Notes: generated by a model from the letters alone, not told the origin. Shown: positions 14,142 through 24,390, counted from the stretch's first letter. The stretch is DNA of 34,306 nucleotides from Smithella sp. PtaU1.Bin162 (GCA_002068015.1 MVRV01000024.1:1-34306); one strand, 5' to 3'. Made by a program: numbers and translations.

Positions 14142-17100
14142 GTTTCCCTCCCACCGAAGTGGATTAGAAACAATGTTTCTTTCCGTGAGTCGCGCCAGGC
14201 ATCGAAGGGTTTCCCTCCCACCGAAGTGGATTAGAAACAGTTTTGTATTTCTTCCGAATTCATTCCGTCAGCGTCGTTTCCCTCCCACCGAAGTGGATTA
14301 GAAACATTAAGAGCTACGCATTCGTGTAGAAATGTTCCCTGTTTCCCTCCCACCGAAGTGGATTAGAAACGACGATCTGTCAATGAGTTTTTTCGCGGTT
14401 ACATTTGGTTTCCCTCCCACCGAAGTGGATTAGAAACCGGGTATGAGGCCTTTCGCAATCGTGCAGGGACTCGGGTTTCCCTCCCACCGAAGTGGATTAG
14501 AAACCAATGATACCTTATTGGCTTGCTGATCAAGCAGATTGGTTTCCCTCCCACCGAAGTGGATTAGAAACAAATAGGTTTCCGCATCGGCAAGCGAAAT
14601 GTAGGGTTTCCCTCCCACCGAAGTGGATTAGAAACACATTCCAGATTTTTTTAGTTCACCTACGATATTTAGTTTCCCTCCCACCGAAGTGGATTAGAAA
14701 CATACTTTCAAAATCCTGTTTGAAATCCGAGTCGGAGGTTTCCCTCCCACCGAAGTGGATTAGAAACTAAACTAAAGGAGTCTTTAGTTTTGAGCTTCAA
14801 AAAGTTTCCCTCCCACCGAAGTGGATTAGAAACCCTCGAATGCTACTCCGCCTCAAATCCCGCTGAACGTTTCCCTCCCACCGAAGTGGATTAGAAACCG
14901 GAATCTTAAAAGAATCTTAAAAGAAAGGCAAAGTTTCCCTCCCACCGAAGTGGATTAGAAACCCGCCAGTTGCCAGCTAGCCCCAGCCAGAATCATTAGT
15001 TTCCCTCCCACCGAAGTGGATTAGAAACTGCCGAAGGCATTTTAAGGAAAATGGGTATAGCCGTGTTTCCCTCCCACCGAAGTGGATTAGAAACCAGAAA
15101 GTAAAGGGTATCAGCATGTCCGAAGTGTGGGTTTCCCTCCCACCGAAGTGGATTAGAAACACTCTTCGGAACGCTCGAAAAGATTTGCATATCTGCGTTT
15201 CCCTCCCACCGAAGTGGATTAGAAACTCATCATACGCTACATTCAATACCGTGATAACTGATGTTTCCCTCCCACCGAAGTGGATTAGAAACCAGGGTAA
15301 ACGGATTCACGAAGGGCGGGTTGCCTAGTTTCCCTCCCACCGAAGTGGATTAGAAACCGCCGAAGTCTTCGTCACTGATATTATTCTTGTCCGTTTCCCT
15401 CCCACCGAAGTGGATTAGAAACTGAAATAAACATAGATGGCAACTGGAACACGGGCAGTTTCCCTCCCACCGAAGTGGATTAGAAACGGCGATGAGCTTT
15501 AAACTAAAAGAAAGGAATGGAAAGTTTCCCTCCCACCGAAGTGGATTAGAAACTCGTCTCTATGCTGTTCCTGAATTTCATTAACACGGTTTCCCTCCCA
15601 CCGAAGTGGATTAGAAACCCGAGCGCGGCCAGCGTTTCAAAAGAAATCTGCCTGTTTCCCTCCCACCGAAGTGGATTAGAAACAAACTGAACTTGTTATC
15701 TGCGTTCCCACGGAAATCGTTTCCCTCCCACCGAAGTGGATTAGAAACATCATGGAATGATAATAACGGGTTGTCTCGGAACTGGTTTCCCTCCCACCGA
15801 AGTGGATTAGAAACTTTGAAAAATTGATAATGCGATATTCTCTGGTTTCGGTTTCCCTCCCACCGAAGTGGATTAGAAACTAAAATTCGTCCAACCGGAA
15901 TAATCGGGGCCTTGAAGTTTCCCTCCCACCGAAGTGGATTAGAAACCAGATGTTACGGCGCAGGCGGATTTTGATAATTCGGTTTCCCTCCCACCGAAGT
16001 GGATTAGAAACGTCAATTCTGTTTGTTTTACGAGATAGCGGTAAACGTTTCCCTCCCACCGAAGTGGATTAGAAACCAAAATAAAACGGCTCCCATAATT
16101 ATAGAAAATTCAGTTTCCCTCCCACCGAAGTGGATTAGAAACTTTTAAAGCCTATCACGAAAACTGAATTTATTAATGTTTCCCTCCCACCGAAGTGGAT
16201 TAGAAACCTTGAATTTCCAGCAGCTACATTAAAAGGGACATTGGTTTCCCTCCCACCGAAGTGGATTAGAAACAATACAGTTTTTTATCTTGACAAACTC
16301 TATAAAAAGTTTCCCTCCCACCGAAGTGGATTAGAAACCTCAGACAATTAGGGGTACGTCGCTCCTGCGTTTTTGTTTCCCTCCCACCGAAGTGGATTAG
16401 AAACATGATTCCGAAGAGGATTGAATTATGATTTTCTGCGTTTCCCTCCCACCGAAGTGGATTAGAAACGGATAAAGGATATTAAACTCCTCAAAATACT
16501 CTTTCGTTTCCCTCCCACCGAAGTGGATTAGAAACCGTAAACGTCTTAAATTCCATGACTTCGAGGGAAATGTTTCCCTCCCACCGAAGTGGATTAGAAA
16601 CGCTTGAAGAATGCTATCAAGATAAAACAGCTTGAAGGTTTCCCTCCCACCGAAGTGGATTAGAAACATTAACGGAAAGATAAAGCACATGCCATTACTG
16701 GACGTTTCCCTCCCACCGAAGTGGATTAGAAACTATTATCAACTCCTGTAGTCGTCTGAGAAGAGGCCCGTTTCCCTCCCACCGAAGTGGATTAGAAACC
16801 CTCGTAGCTATCGAACGGCCCAGCCAGCTTTACAAGGTTTCCCTCCCACCGAAGTGGATTAGAAACCGTGATATTCGCAATCTTCTTGATTATGCGTCTG
16901 AGTTTCCCTCCCACCGAAGTGGATTAGAAACAGAGCTATCTCTCCAGTCTCACGGTAGGTCAATATTGTTTCCCTCCCACCGAAGTGGATTAGAAACATA
17001 AGGAAAATAGTGCCAAGACTTTTTGTTTTCGTTGTTTCCCTCCCACCGAAGTGGATTAGAAACGAATTCGCTTTCTCTGTAATCGTAAGTCAAGAGACAG

Positions 17101-18166
17101 TTTCCCTCCCACCGAAGTGGATTAGAAACCCTTCTTGTCGATTTTTGTTATCTCTATATAGAGGGGGTTTCCCTCCCACCGAAGTGGATTAGAAACGAAA
17201 AGGGATAAAATACGCAGTTTCGCAGATTAGTAGTTTCCCTCCCACCGAAGTGGATTAGAAACCAACCCGGACACGTTTTCGCTGATTTTGCAATTTCGGT
17301 TTCCCTCCCACCGAAGTGGATTAGAAACATTCGTTGTTTTTAGACGCGAGATCAGCGTCGACCGTTTCCCTCCCACCGAAGTGGATTAGAAACTCATTTA
17401 ACAAGGAGGATTTATTTATATGAACGAAGTTTCCCTCCCACCGAAGTGGATTAGAAACATTCTTTCCTTTACTTTCCCCTGGTCGGAATCCGCGTTTCCC
17501 TCCCACCGAAGTGGATTAGAAACTAAAATCAACGAATATGGGAATAATAGATGTCTATGGTTTCCCTCCCACCGAAGTGGATTAGAAACACATGCGCCGT
17601 GCGGATCAAGCTGGCATACGCCGAAGTTTCCCTCCCACCGAAGTGGATTAGAAACAAGATAACTTAAAGTCAATTCAAACCGAACTCGAAGTTTCCCTCC
17701 CACCGAAGTGGATTAGAAACCGGAATTAAATTTAGTGTGCATTGATGACTCTGTGAGGTTTCCCTCCCACCGAAGTGGATTAGAAACGCGTGAGTCCGTT
17801 GCATCGTATCTAACTAAAATAGGTTTCCCTCCCACCGAAGTGGATTAGAAACAGTTCCAGCGCCCAGCAGTATTCTTGAGTGGCACCGTTTCCCTCCCAC
17901 CGAAGTGGATTAGAAACCGTGGACGAATCCTCGACGGCGACATAGCGGAAATGTTTCCCTCCCACCGAAGTGGATTAGAAACAAGTTACCCTCCCGACGA
18001 CCGGGATAAACGTTGGGTTTCCCTCCCACCGAAGTGGATTAGAAACCAAGGGGAGATGAAAAACACGAAGCGCACAGCGCGGGTTTCCCTCCCACCGAAG
18101 TGGATTAGAAACGAAGTTGAACATTACTTAAGAACAAATAAAAGATTTGTTTCCCTCCCACCAAAG
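14142..18166 (+). CRISPR. Type I-B CRISPR array: 61 intact 30-bp repeats, one truncated repeat, 61 spacers
   Basis: The repeat is 30 bp, begins GTTTCCCTCCCACC and ends GTGGATTAGAAAC. All 61 complete copies read identically. The first starts at 14142 and the last complete one at 18083. Spacer lengths are 34 bp (3), 35 bp (21), 36 bp (29) and 37 bp (8). A 62nd repeat at 18149-18166 keeps only its first 18 bases with one change (G to A at position 15) before an IS begins. The repeat has GTTTC/GAAAC inverted ends and a CCAC-CGAA-GTGG hairpin; cleavage after the hairpin would give the 8-base handle TTAGAAAC. The sequence identity of all repeats to the distal end suggests an array kept in use. No two spacers appear identical by eye. 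Confidence 0.98.
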
Positions 18167-18167
18167 A

Positions 18168-18189
18168 CTGTAATATCAGACCTGATATT
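18168..18189 (+). repeat. Left terminal inverted repeat of the IS
   Basis: It reads CTGTAATATCAG then ACCTGATATT. The right end, read inward on the other strand, is CCGTAACATCTG then CCCTGATATT, matching at 18 of 22 positions. The left end is itself internally palindromic (AATATCAG-AC-CTGATATT). Confidence 0.7.
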
Positions 18190-18237
18190 TGAAAAAAGCA
18201 AAATTATCCTCATGAATCTTTCGATTATGAAGCCTTT

Positions 18238-18994
18238 TTATTGACGAGGAAATTCTATCTTGTCCCAGACCTCAGAACGCTGTTTTCGATTCGAGATATT
18301 TGTTCCTCCGAGATATCCCCGGATATACTCAAAGTTTTCCATAAAAGAGAATGCATTCTTAAAGTTCATGAAGCCAATCATAGAATGATATCGTCGTTTG
18401 ATAAGTACGTGAGTTCGTTCTATGGGAGTAACTGTAATATGCATTATTCCATGCTTGGCTTTCAAGGTGTTTTTAACTGGCCTGAGATAGGCTTGATTCT
18501 TATCGGTATAAACTCGTTTGGGCTTCTCCTTGAGAAACTTTAATGTCTTCCTGAAAAACTTTTTGCCTCCTTTTTATTGCGATTTGAAGACAGCATGACA
18601 CCTAAAGTCTCGCCATTTTTATCTACTGCCCAATAGAGATATTTCCATTCGCCTTTTACCTTAATATACGTCTTGGATTCCAGTGTGACCTTGATTTTTT
18701 CCCAATTTCTGGGCCAAGCCTTTTAATCCAGCGTGAGATGGTTTGATGAGAAACGTCAATTCCTCTGGCAAGCATTATTTCAACAAGATTTCGCAGACTC
18801 AAATTGAATCTGAAATATCACAAGACAGTCAAACGCATAGTTTCAGCATCAAAACGGCTGTGAGGATAATCGGGATTGCTCCCTGGAGTAAAATATAACT
18901 TACATTTCCTGCAATAATATTCCTGCTCGTTTGATTTTGTTTTGCCGTTTTTTGCGATCTTTTCGCTTTTGTAATATTATATACAGATATCCAT
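18238..18994 (-). pseudogene. IS240/IS6-like DDE transposase, broken
   Basis: Reading leftward from ATG at 18994, recognisable pieces appear in three frames. They are a zinc-ribbon-like YYCRKCKLYFTPGSNPDYP, an HTH-like VEIMLARGIDVSHQTISRW followed by IKRLGPEI, then TYIKVKGEWKYLYWAVDKNG, then KPKRVYTDKNQAYLRPVKNT, and IERTHVLIKRRYHSMIGF. These match the order of motifs in IS6/IS240-type transposases. Damage is clear: stop codons at codon 6 and after LTVL, a frameshift between GPEI and KIKV, and another near KEAKSF. The first catalytic Asp of the usual DETYIKVKG is replaced (SKTYIKVKG), while the later Asp in YTDKNQAY and Glu in IERTH remain. The element cannot make active transposase. The family-level assignment (IS6 versus related DDE groups) is tentative. 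Confidence 0.8.
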
Positions 18995-19058
18995 CAAACC
19001 AAATCCTTTTTTGACTGAAAAGCTAAGGGTTGGAATATCTATTTCAGATTAATTCAAG

Positions 19059-19080
19059 AATATCAGGGCAGATGTTACGG
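19059..19080 (-). repeat. Right terminal inverted repeat of the IS
   Basis: This is the partner of the left end; see that entry for the comparison. The conserved inner part CCTGATATT is identical in both ends. It lies about 65 bases upstream of the transposase start codon. Confidence 0.7.
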
Positions 19081-19126
19081 GCTCCGGAATGTTGCCAAAT
19101 TCATTAAAAAAAGATAGGTTTTCTTA

Positions 19127-19155
19127 TTGACAAATAATTCATAATATGTTATATA
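19127..19155 (+). promoter_or_regulatory. Promoter of the IclR-family gene
   Basis: A consensus TTGACA at 19127-19132 is followed after exactly 17 bases by TATATA at 19150-19155. The -10 region lies in a partly palindromic AT-rich stretch (ATGTTATATATAATACAT at 19146-19163), a plausible operator. The spacing to the start codon at 19186 is about 30 bases. Confidence 0.65.
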
Positions 19156-19185
19156 TAATACATAATCAGAATTAATAAATTCACA

Positions 19186-19944
19186 ATGCGAATTATAAAG
19201 ATGAAATCTTTAGACAAAACCTTTGATATCCTTGAGTATATTTCAAGTAAAAATGGAGTTCCAGCAACCCCTATGGAAGTAGCTTCGAATATAAAAATAA
19301 ATGCGGCTACGTGTTCACGGATAATGGCTGTGCTGGTAGAAAAAGGATATATTGATAAAGTTTCAAGAAATTTAGGCTATGTGCCGGGCCCGGCTTTGTT
19401 TTCTTTAAATATTTACCACTCTCCATATTCTCAAATAATAAAGGCTTCGGAGGATAGCATAAGGAATCTTGCGATAAAAACACAGTCTCTAGTAAATATT
19501 TCAGTAATGAAAAATTCCTACAGATATATCCTTTATTACTATACAGGTAATCCTTACATGGATACTGCTGCTATAGAAATCAGGAACCAATATCCTTATG
19601 CAAGCGCTACAGGACTTTTGCTGCTTTCGGCATCATCAAAAAAAGAGATAGGTTCAATCATTGACAAATGGGGTGTTCCTGAAAGGTATAACGATAGGCC
19701 GATGGAAAAAGAGAGTTTTGGGGAAGAATTAAAAAAAATAGCAAGTCAGGAACTTATAAACTTCAAACAAGATGATGTTTGGGTGTTAGGCGGGCTTATA
19801 AAGACCGAACTATATCCTCCTCTTGCAATAGGTTTCGCCATAGACTCGGAGAAAAAACTTGAAGAATCTGTTTTACTTTTGAAAGGAACAATATCTGAAA
19901 TCAAAGAGAAATTGACTTTTAACAAAAAATCGGTTTTATATTAA
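19186..19944 (+). CDS. IclR-family transcriptional regulator
   Basis: A 252-residue protein with an N-terminal winged helix-turn-helix at about residues 7-68: [13 protein letters not shown], then [20 protein letters not shown], then [10 protein letters not shown]. This is the standard IclR arrangement. The rest (about 80-245) fits the GAF-like effector-binding domain, with [20 protein letters not shown] in the place of the family's P-H-TA-GKA-LA segment. Such proteins repress or activate catabolic genes in response to a small molecule, often a sugar acid or aromatic compound. The ATG at 19186 has no clear ribosome binding site; ATG at 19201 is an alternative. The gene lies 29 bases before the pseudopilin and heads the carbohydrate block, so local control and autoregulation are likely but inferred. 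Confidence 0.85.
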   Translation: MRIIKMKSLDKTFDILEYISSKNGVPATPMEVASNIKINAATCSRIMAVLVEKGYIDKVSRNLGYVPGPALFSLNIYHSPYSQIIKASEDSIRNLAIKTQSLVNISVMKNSYRYILYYYTGNPYMDTAAIEIRNQYPYASATGLLLLSASSKKEIGSIIDKWGVPERYNDRPMEKESFGEELKKIASQELINFKQDDVWVLGGLIKTELYPPLAIGFAIDSEKKLEESVLLLKGTISEIKEKLTFNKKSVLY

Positions 19945-19973
19945 ATAAGGTAAATTATACGGGGAGGATTTTT

Positions 19974-20651
19974 ATGATAGGCATAAGAAAAAAAATTATT
20001 CAAAACTATCTTTTATTTACACTTATAGAGCTTTTAACAATTATAGCCATAATAGCTATGTTGGCAAGTATGCTTTTTCCATCATTAAGAGAAGCTCGCA
20101 ATGTCGCAAACAGCACAAACTGTAAAAGTAATCTGAAACAGCTGGGATTAGGCATACACCTTTACGCAAGTGATAATTCAGAAACATTACCCTGCGCACA
20201 GTCAGCTTCGACCGGAGGACGTATATGGGTATCTACAGTAGCGGAAAGTATAAACAATTCCAGTGGATGGAACTTTGCATGGACTCAAACTACTCCTGTA
20301 TCTGTAAAAAAACTTTTTGATTGTCAGATTGGCAATGAACAGCTTTGTTGGGGAGTCAATTACAATTACAATAAATGGTGTGGATATTACCAGTCTTCCT
20401 GGGGGTATCCTGTCGATCCCCGTTTTATTTTAAAAAAGATAAATAGAGTTAAAAATCCATCTAATGCCTTACTTATAGGAGACGGCAAATCAAAAACATA
20501 CAGTACTGTATGTGGTGACTTTCCTGTATGGTTTGATGTGCGCCACCAGAATAAAATAAACATATTATGGGTGGACGGGCATTCCTCATCCCTTAAACAA
20601 GTTGAATTTGAAAGCTTGGGTGCGATTGAATGGATGAGATACGTTCCTTGA
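19974..20651 (+). CDS. Type II secretion-like pseudopilin with H-X9-DG motif
   Basis: A 225-residue protein with a class III (prepilin-type) N-terminus: a short basic leader, then [20 protein letters not shown] with the conserved Glu five residues into the hydrophobic helix. The next part ([20 protein letters not shown] then [14 protein letters not shown]) is the usual start of DUF1559-like pseudopilins. Near the end, [16 protein letters not shown] has the exact H-X9-DG spacing. These proteins are greatly expanded in Lentisphaerota and Planctomycetota and are thought to lie at the cell surface, but their function is not settled. The usual Gly before the cleavage site is replaced (LLFTLIE), so processing is uncertain. 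GGGGAGG lies just upstream of the ATG. The gene is flanked by the regulator and secreted glycan-binding genes. Confidence 0.85.
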   Translation: MIGIRKKIIQNYLLFTLIELLTIIAIIAMLASMLFPSLREARNVANSTNCKSNLKQLGLGIHLYASDNSETLPCAQSASTGGRIWVSTVAESINNSSGWNFAWTQTTPVSVKKLFDCQIGNEQLCWGVNYNYNKWCGYYQSSWGYPVDPRFILKKINRVKNPSNALLIGDGKSKTYSTVCGDFPVWFDVRHQNKINILWVDGHSSSLKQVEFESLGAIEWMRYVP

Positions 20652-20696
20652 AAGGAAAAAACTAAAAGTGGTTTTTTAAGAAGGGAAATTCTGATT

Positions 20697-21290
20697 ATGA
20701 AAAGAAAAAAACTTGCCATAATGATTTGCATCGGCGTGGTAAATCTCCTGTATGCTCAAGATGGCGTTAATTTAATTATGAATGGAAGTTTCGAAGAAGG
20801 TATTTTGCTATGGGAAGTTCCTCCATGGATAAATTCATCAATCAAGCCTCAGCTTGACAAGGCGATAATTCAAGGTCCAGGCTCAGCTTCTTTAAGTTTT
20901 GCAGGAAAGCCCAACGTGAAAGCATTTATTCTGCAGACAATCAAATTGAAAGAAGAAATGAAGGGGAAAGAATTGAAAATCAGTGGCTGGATCAGAACCA
21001 AAGACTTTGAAAACTCCTGGATAGCCGCAATATCCGTTGAATGCATTATCAATAAAGACGGAAAAATATCCTACAAGTATTTTGGGATAAATACACCATG
21101 GTATTTAAAAGAGCTGGATTGGACTAAATATGAGAAAATTTTTGTTCTGCCTGAAAATCCAACAACTCTGAGAGTAATACTTCAGACTGCAAGTCCCACT
21201 GGAGGCTTTGAAAAAAGCAATACAGGAACTGTCTGGTTTGACAATGTCAAACTTGAACTGATAAATGAACAAACAAGAAAGGAAAATTAA
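20697..21290 (+). CDS. Secreted carbohydrate-binding-module-like protein
   Basis: A 197-residue protein with a Sec signal peptide (MKRKKLAIMICIGVVNLLYA, probable cleavage before QDG). One beta-rich domain follows, resembling CBM4/9-type jelly rolls: NLIMNGSFEEG near the start, SGWIRTKDF in the middle, RVILQTASPTGG and GTVWFDNVKLELI at the end. The opening N-GSFEEG and closing VWFDNV-LE are the hallmark of this module. It is presumably exported and binds a glycan; no catalytic domain is present. AAGGGAAA lies upstream of the ATG. The next gene begins one base after its stop and carries a copy of the same domain at its N-terminus, so the two are paralogous and probably bind the same polymer. 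Confidence 0.75.
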   Translation: MKRKKLAIMICIGVVNLLYAQDGVNLIMNGSFEEGILLWEVPPWINSSIKPQLDKAIIQGPGSASLSFAGKPNVKAFILQTIKLKEEMKGKELKISGWIRTKDFENSWIAAISVECIINKDGKISYKYFGINTPWYLKELDWTKYEKIFVLPENPTTLRVILQTASPTGGFEKSNTGTVWFDNVKLELINEQTRKEN

Positions 21291-21291
21291 A

Positions 21292-24200
21292 ATGAACAGA
21301 CTGGGAATGTTAATATTATTTTTATTTTGGGGTATCTCATTGATGGCCATCGAGAAAAGTCCAATGAATGTCTTAAAAAACTGGGACTTTGAAAATGGGC
21401 GTTCATTTTGGGCCAGTCCTGGATGGATATCAGATACCTTGGCGCCACTGGTGGATTCTTCCTTTTCTAAAGACTCCGGACATTCTATAAAGTTCATTGC
21501 GGAAAAAGGAAAAGAAGCCTGGTTAATGCAGTCGGGCAAGCATAATCCGCAAGTCAATGAATATAAACTCTCCGGCTGGATTAAAGCGGAAAATATTTCA
21601 AATTTCCAACCTTCTTTAGTTCTTGAAATAGTTTATACTGAAAACAATGCCACGAAGTTTAAATATGATGGTATATATCCGAATATCAAGACAACTTCAG
21701 ACTGGTTTTATGTAGAAAAGATAATTCCAGTTCCCAAAACCACTAAAGACATAAGGATTCTTTTAAGGACAAGTTCTAATCCTGCAATAAGTTCAAGCGG
21801 TAATGTTTGGTTTGACTGCATAGAGCTTCAGGAAATAATTTCACAGGGAAACTCAATTTCAATAAGAGAAGCTGTTCCCGGCGGTGACTTCGGCCTTTTC
21901 GCAGTAGGGGAAAGCCCCTGTATGCATCTATCTGTCATCAACTCTTTTGCTGAAGATAAAAAAGTCGAAATAAGCTTTTCTGTTTCAGACTATTTTAATA
22001 ATAAAATATATGAAAAAAAAGAGAATGCCTTGCTCTCCAAACTCGCGGCAACCAGAAAGAAACTGGAGTTGCAAGTAATTAATAAGCAAGGTTTTTATTC
22101 TGTGCACATTACTCTGAACGTTGATAATATTCCAATAGCTTCCAGCATCTCGTCGTTTGTAGTTTATGAACCAATCGACACCCCTGATCCTTTTTTCGGA
22201 TTTTCATGGATAGGGCTTCCTGTCGAAAATATTAAAACCGTCCGAAAGATAGGAGCTGGCACAGTAGGCGTTTTTATGCCACGGAGGATTGAGTACCAGA
22301 AGGACAAGTACGATTGGGGAGAAACGGACTTCCGGGTGAACGAGTGCATTGCCCATGGGCTTAAAATGATTGGAGGCTTTCATATGTTTTCAGGAAATTT
22401 TTATCTGAATCCCCCTTGGATTATAAAGAAAACCCAGGAACTTAAAAGCCGTGGAGAAAATATTAATACGGAAGACTATTACAAAGGTTTTGCTGATTTT
22501 GAGCAGAAAGTAGTGGAGAGATATGCGAAACATATTAACGAATGGTCAGCTTGTAGTGAAATAGATCTCCGGATGAAATATGAAAGAGACCTTTATATAA
22601 GAACGGTAAAGGACCTTCACTCTATAATAAAAAAAGCTAATCCCAGTTTCGAATTGGGCGGTATAGGTGTGAGTGGTTGCGACGGTGTTAAAAAACCTCG
22701 CTTTCCTATTGCTAGAGAACTATGGAAAGAACTTCATCCATATCTCGACATAATGGCTTTTGACCCATATACGGATTCAGCCAGGACATTTGGGCCAGGC
22801 TATAAGCCCATAGGTGAGGAAAACGCGAATTTCAGAGAAATCCTGCTTGAAGCGCTTGAGATTATAAAACCTTACGGCAAAAAATTTATCTCAATAGATG
22901 AAAAGGGATATGACATCGTGTCGGACAGCCCGCTTGACAGCAAATACAACAAACAAATGGCTCAAACTTTAGCAAGAGGATTTATTATTGCTAAATCGGT
23001 ATCGGAAAACAAACACTGGCTGTATTTCCTTTTCAGTGGAGCTCAACATGGCGTTCTTGACTGGGGGCTTTGGATAAAAAATTGTCCCCGTCCGGCAGCC
23101 GCCTCTTATGCTGCCGTAGCGAGAAGATTGGCCCATGCAACAGTAAGTCAGTTAATCGAAATCCATAAGGATATACAGTGCTATATATTTAAGAAAGGTA
23201 CGGTATCTGTTGCGACTCTGTGGACATTGAAAGATGAGCCTATGCTTTTTAAAATGAATCTTCCTGCAGACTTTGCCATGTATGATATTATGAACAACCG
23301 AACCATTATGAAAAAGGGAGATAAGTGGATAAAACTTTCTTCAGATCCGATATTCATCGAATCTGACCTGGCGCCGGATAATCTTGCGGAAACAATCAAA
23401 AAGGCTTATTTCACATTGCCTCAAATAAAGGGGGTTATAAGATTAAAGAGCCTTTCTTCATTTTCTGTCGACATTATAAACCAGATAAATGAAGATATTA
23501 AAGTTGAGATTAAACCGGAACTGAATGGAATGACCATTTATCCGACAGAAAAAAAAGTGGACATTAAGGCATATTCTGCTATAAATGCTGATTTCAATAT
23601 TGAGAAAAGTTCCTATGCCACATTGTGCGATAAAGTAATAAACGTGGAGATTATTGTCAATGGCAATACAAAATATCCGCTCAGCGCAAAACTGGATATT
23701 CTTCCTGTGACAAAGATAAAACGGCCTGTTGAAATAGATGGAGACTTGTCAGAATTCAAAGGGATAAAACCAATAATACTTGATAATGCGGCATTTATCT
23801 ATCCCAGTCATTCTATTTCCGCAGGACTCTGGACAGGTGAAAGCGATTTGACGACCAAGGTATACCTTGCTTATGATGATAAGAATTTCTATTTTGCCGC
23901 TGAAGTCAAAGATGATAACAGAGTAAATACCAAAGAAGGATTTTCGATTTGGGAAAATGATTCATTTCAAATCGCATTTGACACGGAAAATGATGCAGTT
24001 TCAAATGAAATGCGAGGAATAACGGGCTACGACGTAAACGATTATGAATTCGGGCTTTCGATTACGCCAAAAGGTACAGAGTGTTTCTGTTACACTGCTG
24101 GGGCTCCTAACAAAACAATGGAGAATACAGTTACCCCCTTTAAGGTATCAATTAAACCATTTGCTGAAAATATCACGCTTTACGAGCTTGCTATTCCCAG

Positions 24201-24369
24201 AGATGCGCTTCTTCCGTTAAAACTGAAACCCGGTACTGTTTTCAATTTCAGTTTTATGAACTTTGATGCTGATTACCTTGGTCAACCGCCATATGGAATG
24301 CAGTTAACTCCCGGCATATGCAATGGGAAAAATCCGTCACAATTCAAGACTTTTGTCTTAATGCCGTAA
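21292..24369 (+). CDS. Secreted multidomain glycoside-hydrolase-like protein (CBM-like, TIM barrel, CBM9-like)
   Basis: A 1025-residue protein. The start at 21292 gives a signal peptide (MNRLGMLILFLFWGISLMA) and has AAGGAAAA upstream. Residues about 25-185 repeat the jelly-roll domain of the preceding gene (WDFENGRSFW, SGWIKAEN, GNVWFDCIELQE). Residues about 300-640 look like a clan-A (GH39/GH42-like) TIM barrel: YDWGETDFRVN, then HINEWSACSEID with a candidate acid/base Glu, then FISIDEKGYD with a candidate nucleophile Glu. Residues about 815-1020 resemble a CBM9/DOMON domain (KRPVEIDGDLSEFKG, VYLAYDDKNFYFAAEVKDDN, WENDSFQIAFDT). It probably binds and cleaves a polysaccharide outside the cytoplasm. 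The GH family and substrate cannot be fixed from sequence alone. Confidence 0.75.
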   Translation: MNRLGMLILFLFWGISLMAIEKSPMNVLKNWDFENGRSFWASPGWISDTLAPLVDSSFSKDSGHSIKFIAEKGKEAWLMQSGKHNPQVNEYKLSGWIKAENISNFQPSLVLEIVYTENNATKFKYDGIYPNIKTTSDWFYVEKIIPVPKTTKDIRILLRTSSNPAISSSGNVWFDCIELQEIISQGNSISIREAVPGGDFGLFAVGESPCMHLSVINSFAEDKKVEISFSVSDYFNNKIYEKKENALLSKLAATRKKLELQVINKQGFYSVHITLNVDNIPIASSISSFVVYEPIDTPDPFFGFSWIGLPVENIKTVRKIGAGTVGVFMPRRIEYQKDKYDWGETDFRVNECIAHGLKMIGGFHMFSGNFYLNPPWIIKKTQELKSRGENINTEDYYKGFADFEQKVVERYAKHINEWSACSEIDLRMKYERDLYIRTVKDLHSIIKKANPSFELGGIGVSGCDGVKKPRFPIARELWKELHPYLDIMAFDPYTDSARTFGPGYKPIGEENANFREILLEALEIIKPYGKKFISIDEKGYDIVSDSPLDSKYNKQMAQTLARGFIIAKSVSENKHWLYFLFSGAQHGVLDWGLWIKNCPRPAAASYAAVARRLAHATVSQLIEIHKDIQCYIFKKGTVSVATLWTLKDEPMLFKMNLPADFAMYDIMNNRTIMKKGDKWIKLSSDPIFIESDLAPDNLAETIKKAYFTLPQIKGVIRLKSLSSFSVDIINQINEDIKVEIKPELNGMTIYPTEKKVDIKAYSAINADFNIEKSSYATLCDKVINVEIIVNGNTKYPLSAKLDILPVTKIKRPVEIDGDLSEFKGIKPIILDNAAFIYPSHSISAGLWTGESDLTTKVYLAYDDKNFYFAAEVKDDNRVNTKEGFSIWENDSFQIAFDTENDAVSNEMRGITGYDVNDYEFGLSITPKGTECFCYTAGAPNKTMENTVTPFKVSIKPFAENITLYELAIPRDALLPLKLKPGTVFNFSFMNFDADYLGQPPYGMQLTPGICNGKNPSQFKTFVLMP

Positions 24370-24390
24370 AATAAGGTGCCTTGATATTTT

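Larger units (their letters stand above)
18168..19080 (-). mobile_element. Decayed insertion sequence truncating the last CRISPR repeat
   Basis: A segment of about 913 bp is bounded by imperfect inverted repeats (18168-18189 and 19059-19080) and contains a broken DDE transposase gene on the minus strand. It starts directly after 18 bases of the terminal CRISPR repeat. The missing part of the repeat (GTGGATTAGAAAC) is not found beyond 19080. The flanking 8-base sequences, ACCAAAGA and GCTCCGGA, are not duplicated. The element therefore either caused a deletion of the distal array end or lost its original flank later. Confidence 0.75.

Noticed and set aside
14430-18244. Several open frames through the CRISPR array on both strands
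   Set aside because: They arise because the 30-bp repeat is a multiple of three and free of stops in some frames; the peptides only repeat the translated CRISPR repeat.
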